64,000 nt of DNA from Sphingomonadales bacterium 39-57-19 (GTDB taxonomy: Bacteria; Pseudomonadota; Alphaproteobacteria; Sphingomonadales; Sphingomonadaceae), in the NCBI GenBank assembly GCA_002282385.1, contig NCJG01000001.1, positions 496,001-560,000 on the forward strand, in the 5' to 3' direction. The notes below the pieces were generated by a model. It did not search any database. It was not told the DNA's origin and saw only the letters and a list, made by a program, of their open reading frames with translations. Shown here one piece after another: positions 63,378-64,000 of the stretch (position 1 is the stretch's first letter; the number at the start of each line of letters is the position of its first letter). Position numbers and translations under genes: made by a program.

Positions 63378-64000
63378 TATAAAGCACTCCCAATCGCGGC
63401 TTCAATTTCGGCGATAGTAAATGGCTGGCCGGACACTTTGTTCACGGGCTGCGCATCCACAAGGAACTGGTCACGCAATATGGTCTTCAACTGGCCCGTG
63501 TTCATTTCGGGCACGATGACCTTGTCAAAGCTCTTCAACAACTCGGCCATGTTTTTGGGCATGGGCCAGATATGGCGAATGTGGATATGCACGACATCGA
63601 CGCCTTCTGCGCGCTTGCGACGCACAGCTTGCTTGATGGGCCCATAAGTTGATCCCCAACCGACAACAGCAAGCTTCGCGCCTGCTGCGCCCTGCTCGAC
63701 GATCTGGTCAGGAATGCTGTCGGCGACATTATTTACCTTGGTCGAACGGATGTCGGTCATCGCCTGGTGGTTGGCAGGTGCATAGTTGATGTGGCCGGTA
63801 TCGACTTCTTTCTCGATACCGCCAATGCGATGCAACAATCCGGGCGTGCCGGGCTTCACCCATGGGCGCTTCAATTTATGGTCGCGCGCATAGGGCTTAA
63901 AGCCATCTTCGGGCACGCTTTCCAGAAACTCGACCGGGAACGGAGTATACTCTTCCAGATCGGGCACCAGCCAAGGCTCAGCTGCGTTGGCGATATAGCC
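63377..64000 (-). CDS. korA: 2-oxoacid:acceptor oxidoreductase alpha subunit, C-terminal part
   Basis: The frame runs off the right edge of the window; about 207 C-terminal residues are visible. The part has the pyrimidine-binding-like and domain-II regions of the alpha subunit: GLLHRIGGIEKEVDTGH, LAVVGWGSTYGPIKQAV, VVHIHIRHIWPMPKNMAELL and the closing VPEMNTGQLKTILRDQFLVD. The GTG at 63967 is only an internal Val. The missing N-terminal part should include the gamma domain fused in this type. Confidence 0.9.
   Translation of the reverse strand, partial: GYIANAAEPWLVPDLEEYTPFPVEFLESVPEDGFKPYARDHKLKRPWVKPGTPGLLHRIGGIEKEVDTGHINYAPANHQAMTDIRSTKVNNVADSIPDQIVEQGAAGAKLAVVGWGSTYGPIKQAVRRKRAEGVDVVHIHIRHIWPMPKNMAELLKSFDKVIVPEMNTGQLKTILRDQFLVDAQPVNKVSGQPFTIAEIEAAIGSAL

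Noticed and set aside
1..64000. CRISPR array, insertion sequence, prophage or integrative element
   Set aside because: No regularly spaced direct repeats, transposase, integrase or phage genes are found; tRNA-Leu has no duplicated 3' end beside it that I can see.

Overview
The window reads as an ordinary stretch of chromosome from an alphaproteobacterium of the order Sphingomonadales. Pointers are ChpT next to a compact che cluster, an ffh-rpsP-rimM-trmD-rplS block, two TonB-dependent receptors, gatCAB, clpP-clpX with trigger factor, a pyrB with an HxH-less dihydroorotase-like partner, and intergenic hairpins of a type I recall from sphingomonad genomes. By eye the base composition is moderate (mid-50s % GC), which would fit a Sphingorhabdus-like lineage better than a GC-rich Sphingomonas, but the genus is a guess. 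I see no insertion sequence, prophage, integrase or CRISPR array, and coding density is very high, with many ATGA, GTGA and TAATG stop/start overlaps.

Layout. 1-8.2 kb: the 3' part of an AMP nucleosidase, a Lys/Ala/Pro-rich small protein, a secreted M2 (ACE-like) peptidase, a hydrolase/acetyltransferase/membrane-protein operon, and a MarR-EmrA-EmrB efflux operon with a candidate palindromic operator. 8.2-17.6 kb: asd, then the ffh-rpsP-rimM-trmD-rplS operon on the minus strand, and dapF-mtaB-ftsY-yciB on the plus strand, so both SRP GTPases lie close together. 17.6-23.7 kb: sodB, a heme-less PuuD-like membrane protein, and a phage-shock-protein locus: pspF divergent from a sigma-54 promoter that drives a small membrane protein, a hairpin, pspA, pspB, pspC and then five further small membrane proteins, followed by sufE. 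23.6-30.2 kb: a DUF2946/TonB-receptor/PepSY metal-uptake operon, a J-domain protein, a Yip1-like protein, RNase P RNA squeezed between two coding genes, and an Amidase_2 enzyme. 30.3-36.7 kb: cheR, cheB, cheY, cheW, cheA (with a degenerate receiver tail) behind chpT and a JAMM peptidase. 36.7-46.4 kb: rluD-type synthase, rpoH, mtgA, a large TonB receptor, clpX, clpP, tig and tRNA-Leu(UAG). 46.4-64 kb: gatB, gatA, gatC; a DUF3089 lipase-like gene with ruvX, pyrB and the pseudo-dihydroorotase; a SPOR/TPR protein with an RHH protein and an orphan ParA; a lipoprotein with hisI; purF and an SDR; photolyase with a YdjM-like protein; and korB plus the 3' part of korA.

The best candidate for something undescribed is the extended Psp locus (20.1-23.2 kb). 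The four small proteins at 22040-23236 share with PspB an N-terminal membrane helix and a coiled coil built on one motif, and three of them end with the same IExLR-type tail as PspC. This looks like a tandem expansion of a PspB/PspC interaction module under sigma-54/PspF control. Other points of interest are the pseudo-dihydroorotase fused by overlap to pyrB, the low-complexity tails on ribosomal protein S16 and trigger factor, rnpB overlapping the 3' end of a coding gene, and the ParA-RHH-SPOR cluster.
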